Origin: a bacterium
Lineage (GTDB): Bacteria; Patescibacteriota; Minisyncoccia; Phycocordibacterales; Phycocordibacteraceae
NCBI GenBank assembly: GCA_021813965.1
Contig: JAKAJB010000002.1
Location: 1-32,376, forward strand
Reading direction: 5' to 3'
Length of the DNA: 32,376 nt
A program made the translations under genes and the position numbers. Positions within the stretch are counted from its first letter, which is position 1, and each line of letters starts with the position of its first letter. This document shows positions 1 through 5,573 of the stretch, in pieces. The notes beneath the pieces were generated by a model. The model did not search any database. It was not told the DNA's origin and was given only the letters and a program-made list of their open reading frames with translations.

Positions 1-75
1 GCACCGTATCCACGGCGAAAGCGTACGAGGCGAGGACACCTTAAGTCCCTGAAGAAACTGGCGAATCGCGCATGA
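1..75 (+). CDS. possible C-terminal end of an upstream gene (partial)
   Basis: The first frame is open from the window edge to a TGA at 73-75 and gives a very basic tail of 24 residues rich in Arg and Lys. The other two plus frames stop at 44 and 52. A terminator begins 13 bases after the stop, so a plus-strand gene does end here, but the choice of frame is uncertain and no family can be named from so short a piece. Confidence 0.3.
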   Translation, partial: APYPRRKRTRRGHLKSLKKLANRA

Positions 76-88
76 GAAGATTTCTTCC

Positions 89-116
89 GGCCTGTCCTTG
101 GATAGGCCTTTCATTT
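89..116 (+). terminator. Rho-independent terminator
   Basis: GGCCTGTC pairs with GATAGGCC (one G-U pair) around a CTTG loop and is followed by TTTCATTT. It would end transcription of the gene entering from the left edge, just before the truncated rnhA copy. Confidence 0.6.
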
Positions 117-119
117 GCC

Positions 120-180
120 ATACTGCGCGCATGCATTTCACCATCCATACCGACGGGGGCTCAAGAGGGAACCCGGGGCC
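120..180 (+). repeat. 61-bp direct repeat, copy 1: orphaned 5' end of rnhA
   Basis: This stretch is identical over 61 bp to 704-764, which holds most of the -10 box, the start codon and the first 16-17 codons of rnhA. Here the reading frame leaves rnhA after Gly-Pro at 180 and stops at 212-214, giving at most a 27-residue peptide. The -10 hexamer has become CATACT (119-124). It is a gene-start stub on the far side of an inserted cassette. Confidence 0.9.
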
Positions 181-189
181 GGCACCTCA

Positions 190-217
190 TTGCTCTTGTG
201 GCGGTATTTGCTAAAGT
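190..217 (+). promoter_or_regulatory. possible promoter of the cassette 1 gene
   Basis: TTGCTC (190-195) and TAAAGT (212-217) are separated by 16 bp, about 50 bp upstream of the GTG at 269. Both hexamers deviate from consensus, so this is a weak call. Confidence 0.25.
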
Positions 218-268
218 CTGACCGGAAGTTTTACCGCAGCTCAACATCACACTACTAAGGGGGTCTTT

Positions 269-652
269 GTGAAAATCAGAACACTTCTGTGGCTCAAGAA
301 GCATGACATTCGGCTCTTCGGTATTCCGCTGGAACAATTCCAAGAGCGCACCTTTCTCCGGTACATCGCCCCGGCGCGACTGCGCTTACAACTACGGCTC
401 GCTCGGATCGAAATGCGCTTCAACCACGGACACCCGGTGTACTCGTCTCATCCGTGGCTTCAGGTAGATACAGCCGCAGCAAGATATCTGAACGAGAACG
501 AATACTTCCAGTATCACAAACATCGCCACCGTCTTATCAAACGCGCGACACTCCAAGAGCAGGGGTACGACGTATGCAAGCGATTGCGCGCGAAGCCCGG
601 ATGGCTCCGCTTCTCGCGGCCGCTACGATCCGACAAGCACACGGGGTGGTGA
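269..652 (+). CDS. hypothetical basic protein of cassette 1
   Basis: This is a 127-residue protein of no family I recognise. It is strongly basic and rich in Arg, His and aromatic residues, with an Arg/Leu-rich stretch around residues 30-50 and no signal peptide or membrane segment, so a cytoplasmic nucleic-acid-binding role is possible but only inferred. The GTG start is supported by an AAGGGGG Shine-Dalgarno at 257-263, five bases upstream. That differs from most genes of the window, which appear leaderless. It has its own terminator. The gene lies exactly between the truncated and the complete rnhA 5' ends, so it arrived with, or defines, an inserted cassette. By eye it is less GC-rich than its neighbours, in keeping with transfer. 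Confidence 0.65.
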   Translation: MKIRTLLWLKKHDIRLFGIPLEQFQERTFLRYIAPARLRLQLRLARIEMRFNHGHPVYSSHPWLQVDTAAARYLNENEYFQYHKHRHRLIKRATLQEQGYDVCKRLRAKPGWLRFSRPLRSDKHTGW

Positions 653-668
653 ATCGGGATTTGATTTT

Positions 669-697
669 GCTCGTCCTTCGGGACGAGCTTTTTCTTT
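669..697 (+). terminator. Rho-independent terminator of the cassette 1 gene
   Basis: An 8-bp perfect stem, GCTCGTCC/GGACGAGC, closes a TTCG tetraloop and is followed by TTTTTC. It lies 17 bases after the stop of the 127-residue gene and just before the rnhA promoter. Confidence 0.92.
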
Positions 698-702
698 GTT
701 GG

Positions 703-708
703 TATACT
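703..708 (+). promoter_or_regulatory. leaderless -10 box of rnhA
   Basis: TATACT ends 6 nt before the ATG at 715, so transcription should start at or next to the start codon. No Shine-Dalgarno is present. This box decides the start against the longer upstream open frame. Confidence 0.7.
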
Positions 709-764
709 GCGCGCATGCATTTCACCATCCATACCGACGGGGGCTCAAGAGGGAACCCGGGGCC
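704..764 (+). repeat. 61-bp direct repeat, copy 2: functional 5' end of rnhA
   Basis: Identical to 120-180. Here the repeat runs on into the complete rnhA reading frame, so this copy is the functional one. Confidence 0.9.
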
Positions 765-1143
765 TGCCGGCTCAGGCGCGATGATCCGCGACCATCTGGG
801 GAACGCGGTCGCGAGCGTGTCACAATTCCTCGGCATTCGCACCAACAATTACGCCGAATACGAAGCGGTCATCCTCGCATTCGAAATGCTCGCGAAACAT
901 GTCGGGGAGAAGAGAGTCGGCGCGACCGACGTCGAAGTGAAGATGGACAGCGAGCTCATCGTGAAGCAGATGAAGGGAGTATATAAAGTGAAGCACCCGA
1001 CTATGAAAGCCCAGTTCGCGCGAGTCATGAAAGCGAAAGAGGCATTCAAAGAAGTGTCCTTCACGCACGTCCCGCGCGCGCAGAACGCCGACGCCGACGC
1101 CCTCGCGAACGAAGCGATGGATCGCGGTTCGAATCCTAAGTAG
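715..1143 (+). CDS. rnhA: ribonuclease HI
   Basis: This enzyme cleaves the RNA strand of RNA-DNA hybrids (primers, R-loops) in the cytoplasm. The 142-residue protein shows the RNase H fold motifs in order: an FTIHTDGGSRGNPGPAG start with catalytic D8, E48 in TNNYAEYEA, D78 in VKMDSELIV and D128 in NADADALAN. It is of the short type without the basic protrusion of the E. coli enzyme. The start at 715 is chosen from the TATACT box 6 nt upstream and from the family's N-terminus; the open frame reaches back to 454 but that stretch lies in the cassette gene. It is followed after 57 bp by the comEC stub, so rnhA and comEC were probably direct neighbours before cassette 2 came in. Confidence 0.93.
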   Translation: MHFTIHTDGGSRGNPGPAGSGAMIRDHLGNAVASVSQFLGIRTNNYAEYEAVILAFEMLAKHVGEKRVGATDVEVKMDSELIVKQMKGVYKVKHPTMKAQFARVMKAKEAFKEVSFTHVPRAQNADADALANEAMDRGSNPK

Positions 1144-1188
1144 CCAGCCAGTTTTAGATGGATTCGGAGTCCGGCTGATTTCTTTTGC

Positions 1189-1194
1189 TACGAT
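1189..1194 (+). promoter_or_regulatory. -10 box of the comEC stub
   Basis: TACGAT ends 6 nt before the ATG at 1201, the same geometry as TACCAT before the functional comEC start at 1909. The stub therefore keeps a potentially active leaderless promoter. Confidence 0.5.
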
Positions 1195-1200
1195 TTCTGC

Positions 1201-1262
1201 ATGGGTGCACTCATTGCCGTAACGACAGGATTCGCGAGCAGGGTTGGACTCCGCTCGCTTTT
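1201..1262 (+). repeat. direct repeat, copy 1: orphaned 5' end of comEC
   Basis: This stretch aligns without gaps to 1909-1970. The first 39 bases have a single difference (1213 versus 1921), a diverged block of about 10 bases follows, and then an identical CCGCTCGCTTTTT. The frame is lost soon after. Both copies can form a GCGAGC/GCTCGC hairpin followed by five Ts. It marks the left edge of cassette 2. Confidence 0.85.
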
Positions 1263-1263
1263 T
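1234..1263 (+). terminator. terminator-like hairpin in the comEC stub
   Basis: GCGAGC pairs with GCTCGC, extendable by GG/CC with one bulged A, followed by TTTTT. In the stub it would stop transcription from the TACGAT promoter after about 60 nt. Confidence 0.5.
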
Positions 1264-1288
1264 GTCTTTTGTCGTGTATAGTTTATAT

Positions 1289-1375
1289 GTGCCTGTGGGG
1301 CGTCAGCCCTATTTCGGCTAATACATAAGCCGAAGGCAGGCATATCAAAACCACCGACCTCGCGTCGGTGTTTTT
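1289..1375 (+). ncRNA. candidate small structured RNA in cassette 2
   Basis: After a possible -10 (TATAGT, 1277-1282) the sequence can fold into a three-way junction. The outer helix is GCCTG (1291-1295) with CAGGC (1337-1341). The first arm is GGGC-GTCA-GCCC (1298-1309). The second arm is TTCGGCT/AGCCGAA (1313-1319 with 1328-1334) with an 8-nt loop. A strong terminator at 1352-1375 follows. No open frame of note runs through it, and the next gene is convergent, so it is not an obvious leader. The structure matches no RNA family I can name. It could instead be a palindromic repeat element. Confidence 0.45.
1352..1375 (+). terminator. bidirectional terminator
   Basis: CACCGAC/GTCGGTG form a 7-bp stem with a 5-nt loop, followed on the plus strand by TTTTTG; on the minus strand it is followed by GTTTTG. 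It can end both the candidate RNA and the convergent PBECR-like gene, whose stop codon is at 1382. Confidence 0.85.
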
Positions 1376-1379
1376 GCTT

Positions 1380-1888
1380 TTAGTCATCCTCCGGGTTGCC
1401 CTTCATCGTGCTGTACAGTTTCATGTCGCGATACTTGTTCGTAGTCCATGCTGGCACGACGCTCCAGAAATGAAGCTGCCCGTTGTCGCCGATCTTCCGC
1501 AAGATCACTTTTATCTTGCGCCCGTCGATGATGGCGATGATGCCCCAATATTTCACCGGCTTACTCTTCCGTACTTTCTTCTTGAAGCTTTTCACTTCGA
1601 ATTCCTTGAGCGTCACTTCGTATTCCTGATATGTCGTAGAAAGCTAGAAAGCTCCGTGAGCCTGATCGCTATCGGCAGAAGCTTGAAGCGCAGTATCTGC
1701 GACGAGCGTTCACGCTCGCTTCGCGGACCCTTGAAAATCACGTGATTGAACCCTTCTGCGGTGAAATGTACGAGCTCGCCAAGCGCCGGGGAGTGGACCG
1801 GTCGCGTGCCGATATAAAACTTCTGCGCATCTTCGCGGAGCTTCTCGTAGTTGGAAACATCTTCCATATCGAAAAAGTGTACACCCAT
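1380..1888 (-). pseudogene. frameshifted PBECR-like (barnase/EndoU/ColicinE5/RelE-like) nuclease
   Basis: Two overlapping minus-strand frames (1613-1888 and 1380-1616) are parts of one protein. The first has a helical start, then VHFTAEGFNHVIFKG; the second has KYWGIIAIIDGRKIKVILR, then HFWSVVPAW and a TMKGNPEDD end. I recognise this arrangement from the PBECR-type RNase-like proteins common in Patescibacteria; that is recall of the family, not a search. Function in that clade (toxin-like RNase) is inferred from the fold class. The break is an exact 8-bp tandem duplication, AGAAAGCT at 1638-1645 and 1646-1653. Removing one unit joins the frames and gives 166 residues. The ATG at 1888 is preferred; 1867 is an alternative. 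Its likely -10 (1898-1903) overlaps that of comEC on the other strand. Confidence 0.65.
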
Positions 1889-1896
1889 CCTTGCGC

Positions 1897-1902
1897 TACC
1901 AT
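1897..1902 (+). promoter_or_regulatory. leaderless -10 box of comEC
   Basis: TACCAT ends 6 nt before the ATG at 1909. The reverse strand of 1898-1903 reads TATGGT and may serve the divergent PBECR-like gene, so the two promoters overlap. Confidence 0.55.
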
Positions 1903-1908
1903 ATACGG

Positions 1909-1970
1909 ATGGGTGCACTCCTTGCCGTAACGACAGGATTCGCGAGCGGGATATTTTTCCGCTCGCTTTT
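1909..1970 (+). repeat. direct repeat, copy 2: functional 5' end of comEC
   Basis: Aligns without gaps to 1201-1262. The frame continues into full-length comEC here. Confidence 0.85.
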
Positions 1971-3528
1971 TCATTTCGGGTGGGAACCGGTGGCGTTTAC
2001 GGGATTGCTCGCCGCGCTTCTGGGCGCGGCGGCGTTTATGAAGCCGCGCCGAGTGTACTCGCTCGGCGTGGTGTTCTTTGTGCTCGTCGCCTTCGGGATG
2101 CTGCGCGCAGCAGATGCTGACGCGCCGCTCCCCGACGCCTTCGCGAGCCAAGTGCGGCATCGCGTGTCGTACGACGGGACGGTCGTTGCCGACCCTGATG
2201 TGCGCGATGCCAATCAGCGCGTCGAGATACGTGTCACGAGCGGCGCCGACACGACGACGGTGCTCGCGGTCGCGCCGCGCTACCCGAGCGTCGCAGTGGG
2301 GGATTCGGTGCACGTGTCTGGGACGCTCGAAGTCCCGCAGCCGTTCGCGGGCGACAACGGTCGCGTCTTCCGCTACGACAAATACCTCGAGCGCGACGGC
2401 GTGCGTTTCATACTCAACTTCGCCTATCTGCGCGTGACGCAGAGCGCGCCGTGGTATTCGCCGCCGGCGGCACTCGCGCGCATGAAGCACGCATTCCTCG
2501 ACGGTCTCGCCGCGACGCTTCCCGAACCGTACGCGAGCTTGGCGGGCGGCGTGGTGATAGGAGGGAAGACCGGTCTCGGGAAGGACCTACAGGACGCTTT
2601 CACGCGGAGCGGGCTCGTGCAGATCATCGTCCTCTCCGGCTACAACGTGATGGTCGTCGCCGAGTGGGTCATGGCGGCGCTCGCGTATATCAAACTCTCC
2701 AAGCGGTGGAGCTCGGTGGCAGGAGCGATTGCCATCCTCATCTTCGTCGGCATCGCGGGAGCCTCGGCCACGGCGCTGCGCGCCATGCTCATGGCATTCA
2801 TCGCGCTCTACGCGCGCGCGACCGGGCGCACCTACGCGGCGAGCCGCGCGCTCCTCGCCGCCGTATTCCTTATGCTCCTGTGGAACCCGCTCTACCTCGC
2901 ATACGACCCGGGCTTCGGGCTCTCGGTCGCCGCGACTGCCGGGCTCATCTGGCTCGCGCCAAATATAGAAAGACTGCTCGAAAACGTATCTTTGTGGAGG
3001 CGTATCAAAAAGCCCTCAGATGCGCGACGCGGGGAAGTGATTCCTGTAGGCGTACTACAAGGTACGACGGAAGGAATCACGGGGCCCCGCAACAAAGCAG
3101 ATGGGGCTTTGGGGTATGCCTCGTTCTGGAAGAATGCGATTGCGACAACCCTCGCTGCGCAGATCGCCGTTCTGCCACTCCTCCTCTACGACACCGGCAA
3201 CCTCTCGCTCGTCGCGATACCCGCGAACCTCATCACGATGCCGGTGGTGCCGGCCGCGATGGGGCTGTCTGCGCTCGCCGGGTTCGCTGGGATGCTCTTC
3301 GGCTCTTTCGCGCCGCTCTTCGCCATCGTGCTCGCGTCACCCGCCTACCTCGCGAACGCCTACCTTATATATGTCGCGCAAAAGGCCGCCGAACTTCCGC
3401 TCGCGGCCTTCACGCTTCCGTCATTCCCGTTCTGGCTCGTGCTTCTCGCTTATGCGGCGCTCATCGCAGCCGCGAAGCGCTTCTCGACGACCGGCCAGTT
3501 GAGGTTGGCGAGGAACGCTTCGACGTAA
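1909..3528 (+). CDS. comEC: ComEC/Rec2 competence membrane channel (N-terminal and channel part only)
   Basis: This 539-residue polytopic inner-membrane protein would form the channel that passes single-stranded DNA into the cell during transformation. It has N-terminal membrane segments (residues 1-65), a soluble OB-like DUF4131 region (about 75-180) and the Competence domain, where SGLVQIIVLSGYNV (near 240) matches the family's SGL...ISGLH segment. The C-terminal lactamase-fold domain is absent and appears as a separate gene at 4071. Residues about 368-403 form an insert with unusual composition and nested inverted repeats. The ATG at 1909 is chosen from the -10 box 6 nt upstream and from the matching stub. 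The last 79 bp overlap the convergent sod gene. A terminator-like hairpin lies within the first 21 codons. Confidence 0.9.
   Translation: MGALLAVTTGFASGIFFRSLFHFGWEPVAFTGLLAALLGAAAFMKPRRVYSLGVVFFVLVAFGMLRAADADAPLPDAFASQVRHRVSYDGTVVADPDVRDANQRVEIRVTSGADTTTVLAVAPRYPSVAVGDSVHVSGTLEVPQPFAGDNGRVFRYDKYLERDGVRFILNFAYLRVTQSAPWYSPPAALARMKHAFLDGLAATLPEPYASLAGGVVIGGKTGLGKDLQDAFTRSGLVQIIVLSGYNVMVVAEWVMAALAYIKLSKRWSSVAGAIAILIFVGIAGASATALRAMLMAFIALYARATGRTYAASRALLAAVFLMLLWNPLYLAYDPGFGLSVAATAGLIWLAPNIERLLENVSLWRRIKKPSDARRGEVIPVGVLQGTTEGITGPRNKADGALGYASFWKNAIATTLAAQIAVLPLLLYDTGNLSLVAIPANLITMPVVPAAMGLSALAGFAGMLFGSFAPLFAIVLASPAYLANAYLIYVAQKAAELPLAAFTLPSFPFWLVLLAYAALIAAAKRFSTTGQLRLARNAST
1942..1971 (+). promoter_or_regulatory. 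intragenic terminator-like hairpin at the comEC start
   Basis: GCGAGCGG (1942-1949) pairs perfectly with CCGCTCGC (1959-1966) across a 9-nt loop and is followed by TTTTT. It begins 33 nt into the coding sequence. It could act as an attenuator that is overcome only when ribosomes follow closely; this role is inference. Confidence 0.4.
3037..3080 (+). repeat. nested inverted repeat inside comEC
   Basis: GTGATTCCT (3037-3045) pairs with AGGAATCAC (3072-3080), and inside it CGTAC (3051-3055) pairs with GTACG (3062-3066). It lies in a coding insert (residues about 368-403) between two membrane segments. Confidence 0.5.
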
Positions 3529-4052
3529 TTCTTCTTCTCCGCCGGGACATAGTCCACCATGAAAGCGTGCTCCCAGAGATCGAGCGCGAGTACGATAGGG
3601 AGGCCGGCGAGCTGACCGAGCTCGTGATCATTCACGAACACGGTATGGAGCGTCTTCGCAGTAGGGTCCGCATAGACGATGACCCAGCCGATGCCGCGGC
3701 TGCCGGCGACTTCCTTTATATGTGCGATGAAGTTTTCGGCGCTGCCGTACTTAGCTTCAGCCGCCTGCGCGAGCGAGCTGCCCGCGTCGGGGGCCTGCGC
3801 GGCGCCCTCGAGCTGTTCAAAATAATATTCGTGCATACGCATGCCGTCGAACTCGAAGCCGAAGCGGCGGCGAAGCTCGTTGATGAGGTAGGCGTTGCCC
3901 TCGGCGTCAGCCGCCTTGAGCGCCTGGATCTTCTCCATGATGAGGTTCACGTGCTTCACGTAGCCTTCATAGAGGCCGAGATGCACTTTGATCTGCTTCT
4001 CCGAGAGCCCTTCGAGCACCGGCAGGTTGAATGTTTTTGTTGGGTACGTCAT
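3450..4052 (-). CDS. Fe/Mn superoxide dismutase
   Basis: It converts superoxide to oxygen and hydrogen peroxide in the cytoplasm. The 200-residue protein has both family domains. The metal ligands are visible: His in VHLGLYEGYVKHV of the N-terminal helical hairpin, His in GMRMHEYYFEQL, and Asp and His in ALDLWEHAFMVDY. GIGWVIV is also typical. Iron or manganese use cannot be told from sequence alone. The ATG at 4052 fits the family N-terminus and has a TACATT -10 8 nt upstream; a GTG at 4070 would add six residues. It is divergent from the gene at 4071 with 18 bp between starts, and its 3' end overlaps comEC by 79 bp on the other strand. Confidence 0.92.
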   Translation of the reverse strand: MTYPTKTFNLPVLEGLSEKQIKVHLGLYEGYVKHVNLIMEKIQALKAADAEGNAYLINELRRRFGFEFDGMRMHEYYFEQLEGAAQAPDAGSSLAQAAEAKYGSAENFIAHIKEVAGSRGIGWVIVYADPTAKTLHTVFVNDHELGQLAGLPIVLALDLWEHAFMVDYVPAEKKNYVEAFLANLNWPVVEKRFAAAMSAA

Positions 4053-4070
4053 AGAGCTAAAATGTACCAC
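4053..4070. promoter_or_regulatory. overlapping divergent leaderless promoters
   Basis: The plus-strand TAAAAT (4058-4063) ends 7 nt before the ATG at 4071. The minus-strand TACATT (4066-4061) ends 8 nt before the ATG at 4052. The two -10 boxes share three base pairs, so both promoters cannot be bound at the same time. Confidence 0.6.
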
Positions 4071-4559
4071 ATGCCGCGACCTTTCTCAGCGGGATTCTAC
4101 ATCATCCTACTTTGCGGCCTCATCATCGCAAATATCGCTGTATATAGGGCCATGCTCGCGCCGCAGGTCCTCACCATGACCGTCTTCGACGTGGGGAAGG
4201 GCGACGCCGCGCTCGTGCACTCGCCCCGGGGACGGACGCTCCTCATCGACACCGGCCCGGATGCGAGCATCCTGCGGGCGCTCGGCGGCGCACTGCAGGA
4301 ATGGGACCGCACGATCGACGCGCTCGTCCTCACCGGCACCAAGGCCGCCTCCGTCGGCGGACTCTCAGATGTCGCTCTCCGCTATCACACACCGGCACCC
4401 GTGCGCTTCGGCGGCAAAGACATTCCCTACGGGACGACCGTCGCTTTCGATGCCGATGTTTCGATAACCGTCATCTCGCCCGGCACATTCGATGTCTCGT
4501 ATGGGACGACTCAGCTATCCGTCTCCTCCTCGACACCGCCCGGAACCTATCCGAAATGA
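4071..4559 (+). CDS. ComEC C-terminal lactamase-fold domain, catalytic motif missing
   Basis: This 162-residue protein has one N-terminal membrane anchor (residues 6-28) followed by VLTMTVFDVGKGDAALVHSP, LLIDTGPD and a DALVLTGTKAASVGGLSDV segment. These match in order the metallo-beta-lactamase-like domain at the ComEC/Rec2 C-terminus (LDVGQGDA..., LIDGGPD, LTHPHADHIGGL). The metal-binding HxHxDH is replaced here by TGTKAASV, so it should not be an active nuclease. It may be a structural partner of ComEC. It is shorter than the usual domain of about 250 residues. The stop codon lies inside the left arm of the terminator. The start is set by a TAAAAT box 7 nt upstream. Confidence 0.75.
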   Translation: MPRPFSAGFYIILLCGLIIANIAVYRAMLAPQVLTMTVFDVGKGDAALVHSPRGRTLLIDTGPDASILRALGGALQEWDRTIDALVLTGTKAASVGGLSDVALRYHTPAPVRFGGKDIPYGTTVAFDADVSITVISPGTFDVSYGTTQLSVSSSTPPGTYPK

Positions 4560-4596
4560 AAAGCCGCCGGCACTCGTGCCGGCGGCTTTTCATTTC
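4553..4596. terminator. bidirectional terminator between convergent genes
   Basis: A perfect 21-bp inverted repeat (4553-4573 with 4576-4596) with a 2-bp centre carries A-runs on the left and T-runs on the right. It serves both the gene ending at 4559 and the convergent rpmB ending at 4601. Confidence 0.95.
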
Positions 4597-4600
4597 ATTA

Positions 4601-4843
4601 TTAAATGACGCCTGCTTTCTTAAGAGCCGCGAATGCGCCGTTTTTCTTGATGGTCTTCAAGCCCTTCATCGAAACGTCGACGATGACGGTCTTCTCGAGC
4701 TCCGGCACGTAGATGCGGCGCTTCTGGAGGTTGGCCTTGCGGCGGACCTTCCCGGTCGGGTTGAACTGGGTCGCGCGGACGCGGTTGGAGTACCGCCCGC
4801 CTACCTGCGTGCTCTTTCCGGTGATTTCACAAGCTCGTGCCAT
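4601..4843 (-). CDS. rpmB: 50S ribosomal protein L28
   Basis: This 80-residue basic protein of the large ribosomal subunit begins MARACEITGKSTQVGG and continues with RRKANLQKRRIYVPE, both characteristic of bL28. Bacterial L28 is about 63-80 residues, so it is full length. The open frame reaches further upstream, but the MARxCxITGK start is the conserved one. A TACCAT box lies 9 nt before the ATG. It diverges from the M50 protease gene with a 39-bp gap. Confidence 0.95.
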   Translation of the reverse strand: MARACEITGKSTQVGGRYSNRVRATQFNPTGKVRRKANLQKRRIYVPELEKTVIVDVSMKGLKTIKKNGAFAALKKAGVI

Positions 4844-4882
4844 AGTCCCCGCATGGTAGCATAGGATACGAAACGAGCAACT

Positions 4883-5515
4883 ATGGCCACCATCCTCTCT
4901 TTCATCATCCTCATCATATCCATCATCGCCCATGAAGTGTCGCATGGTTACGCGGCAGACGCGCAAGGCGACCCGACCGCGCGCCTCGCCGGCCGCCTGA
5001 CCCTCAATCCGCTGCCGCATATCGACCTCATGGGCTCGATCGTCATCCCCGCATTCCTCGTATTCTCCGGTTCATCGCTCCTGTTCGGTTGGGCGAAACC
5101 GGTGCCGTACAACCCCTACAACCTGCGCAACAAGCGTTGGGGCGAGACGCTCGTCGCCGGAGCCGGCGCGGCGACCAACCTCTTCCTCGCCTTCATTTTC
5201 GGTCTCATCGTGCGTTTCGGCGCAGCGACCCTCCCGCCGGCAGCCATCTCGCTCGCGGTGACTATCACATTCGTCAATCTCTTCCTCGGCATCTTCAACC
5301 TGATCCCGTTCCCGCCGCTCGACGGCTTCACGGTGCTCCGGAGCGCGCTCCCGTGGCACCTCGCTTCCGGGCTGAACCGCTTCGAACAGAAGATGCGCGG
5401 CGCGGGGATACTTTCTCTCCTGTTTTTCCTCATCATCTTCTCCTATATTTTCGTCGGGCCATTTTTCAATTTCGTCCTATGGCTCTTCGGTCTCATCACC
5501 GGGGTGAGTGCTTGA
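4883..5515 (+). CDS. M50-family site-2-type membrane metalloprotease
   Basis: A 210-residue membrane protein that cleaves substrates inside or close to the membrane, using zinc. The HExxH motif is at residues 17-21 (AHEVSHG) within the first membrane segment. The third ligand region is FNLIPFPPLDGF (about 139-150). Six hydrophobic segments can be counted. It has no PDZ domain, as in the short Rip/SpoIVFB-like members. The substrate is unknown. It is the first gene of the long plus-strand run that continues with the secretion-like cluster, but the following gene has its own promoter. Confidence 0.88.
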   Translation: MATILSFIILIISIIAHEVSHGYAADAQGDPTARLAGRLTLNPLPHIDLMGSIVIPAFLVFSGSSLLFGWAKPVPYNPYNLRNKRWGETLVAGAGAATNLFLAFIFGLIVRFGAATLPPAAISLAVTITFVNLFLGIFNLIPFPPLDGFTVLRSALPWHLASGLNRFEQKMRGAGILSLLFFLIIFSYIFVGPFFNFVLWLFGLITGVSA

Positions 5516-5560
5516 AGCGCGAGTACACACTGTGACGCGCAGTTCCTCATGTGCGGCTGC

Positions 5561-5566
5561 TATACT
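5561..5566 (+). promoter_or_regulatory. leaderless -10 box of the PrgI-like gene
   Basis: TATACT ends 7 nt before the ATG at 5574. It sets the start 66 bases inside the longer open frame and is probably the main promoter of the secretion-like operon. Confidence 0.65.
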
Positions 5567-5573
5567 ATACGGA

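Noticed and set aside
131-214. 27-residue peptide from the rnhA stub
   Set aside because: It is the rnhA start followed by random sequence; the -10 box is degraded and there is no sign of selection on the peptide.
454-714. N-terminal extension of rnhA from an upstream ATG
   Set aside because: The stretch overlaps the cassette gene and its terminator; the RNase H fold begins exactly at 715, where a leaderless promoter sits.
1738-2490. 250-codon minus-strand frame
   Set aside because: Arg/His-rich shadow of comEC codon use; no family motif, and it overlaps the recognised PBECR-like and comEC frames.
2451-4070. Long plus-strand frame running into the lactamase-fold gene
   Set aside because: The upstream part is an out-of-frame, Arg-rich shadow of comEC and the antisense of sod. 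Only the part from 4071 has family motifs and a promoter.
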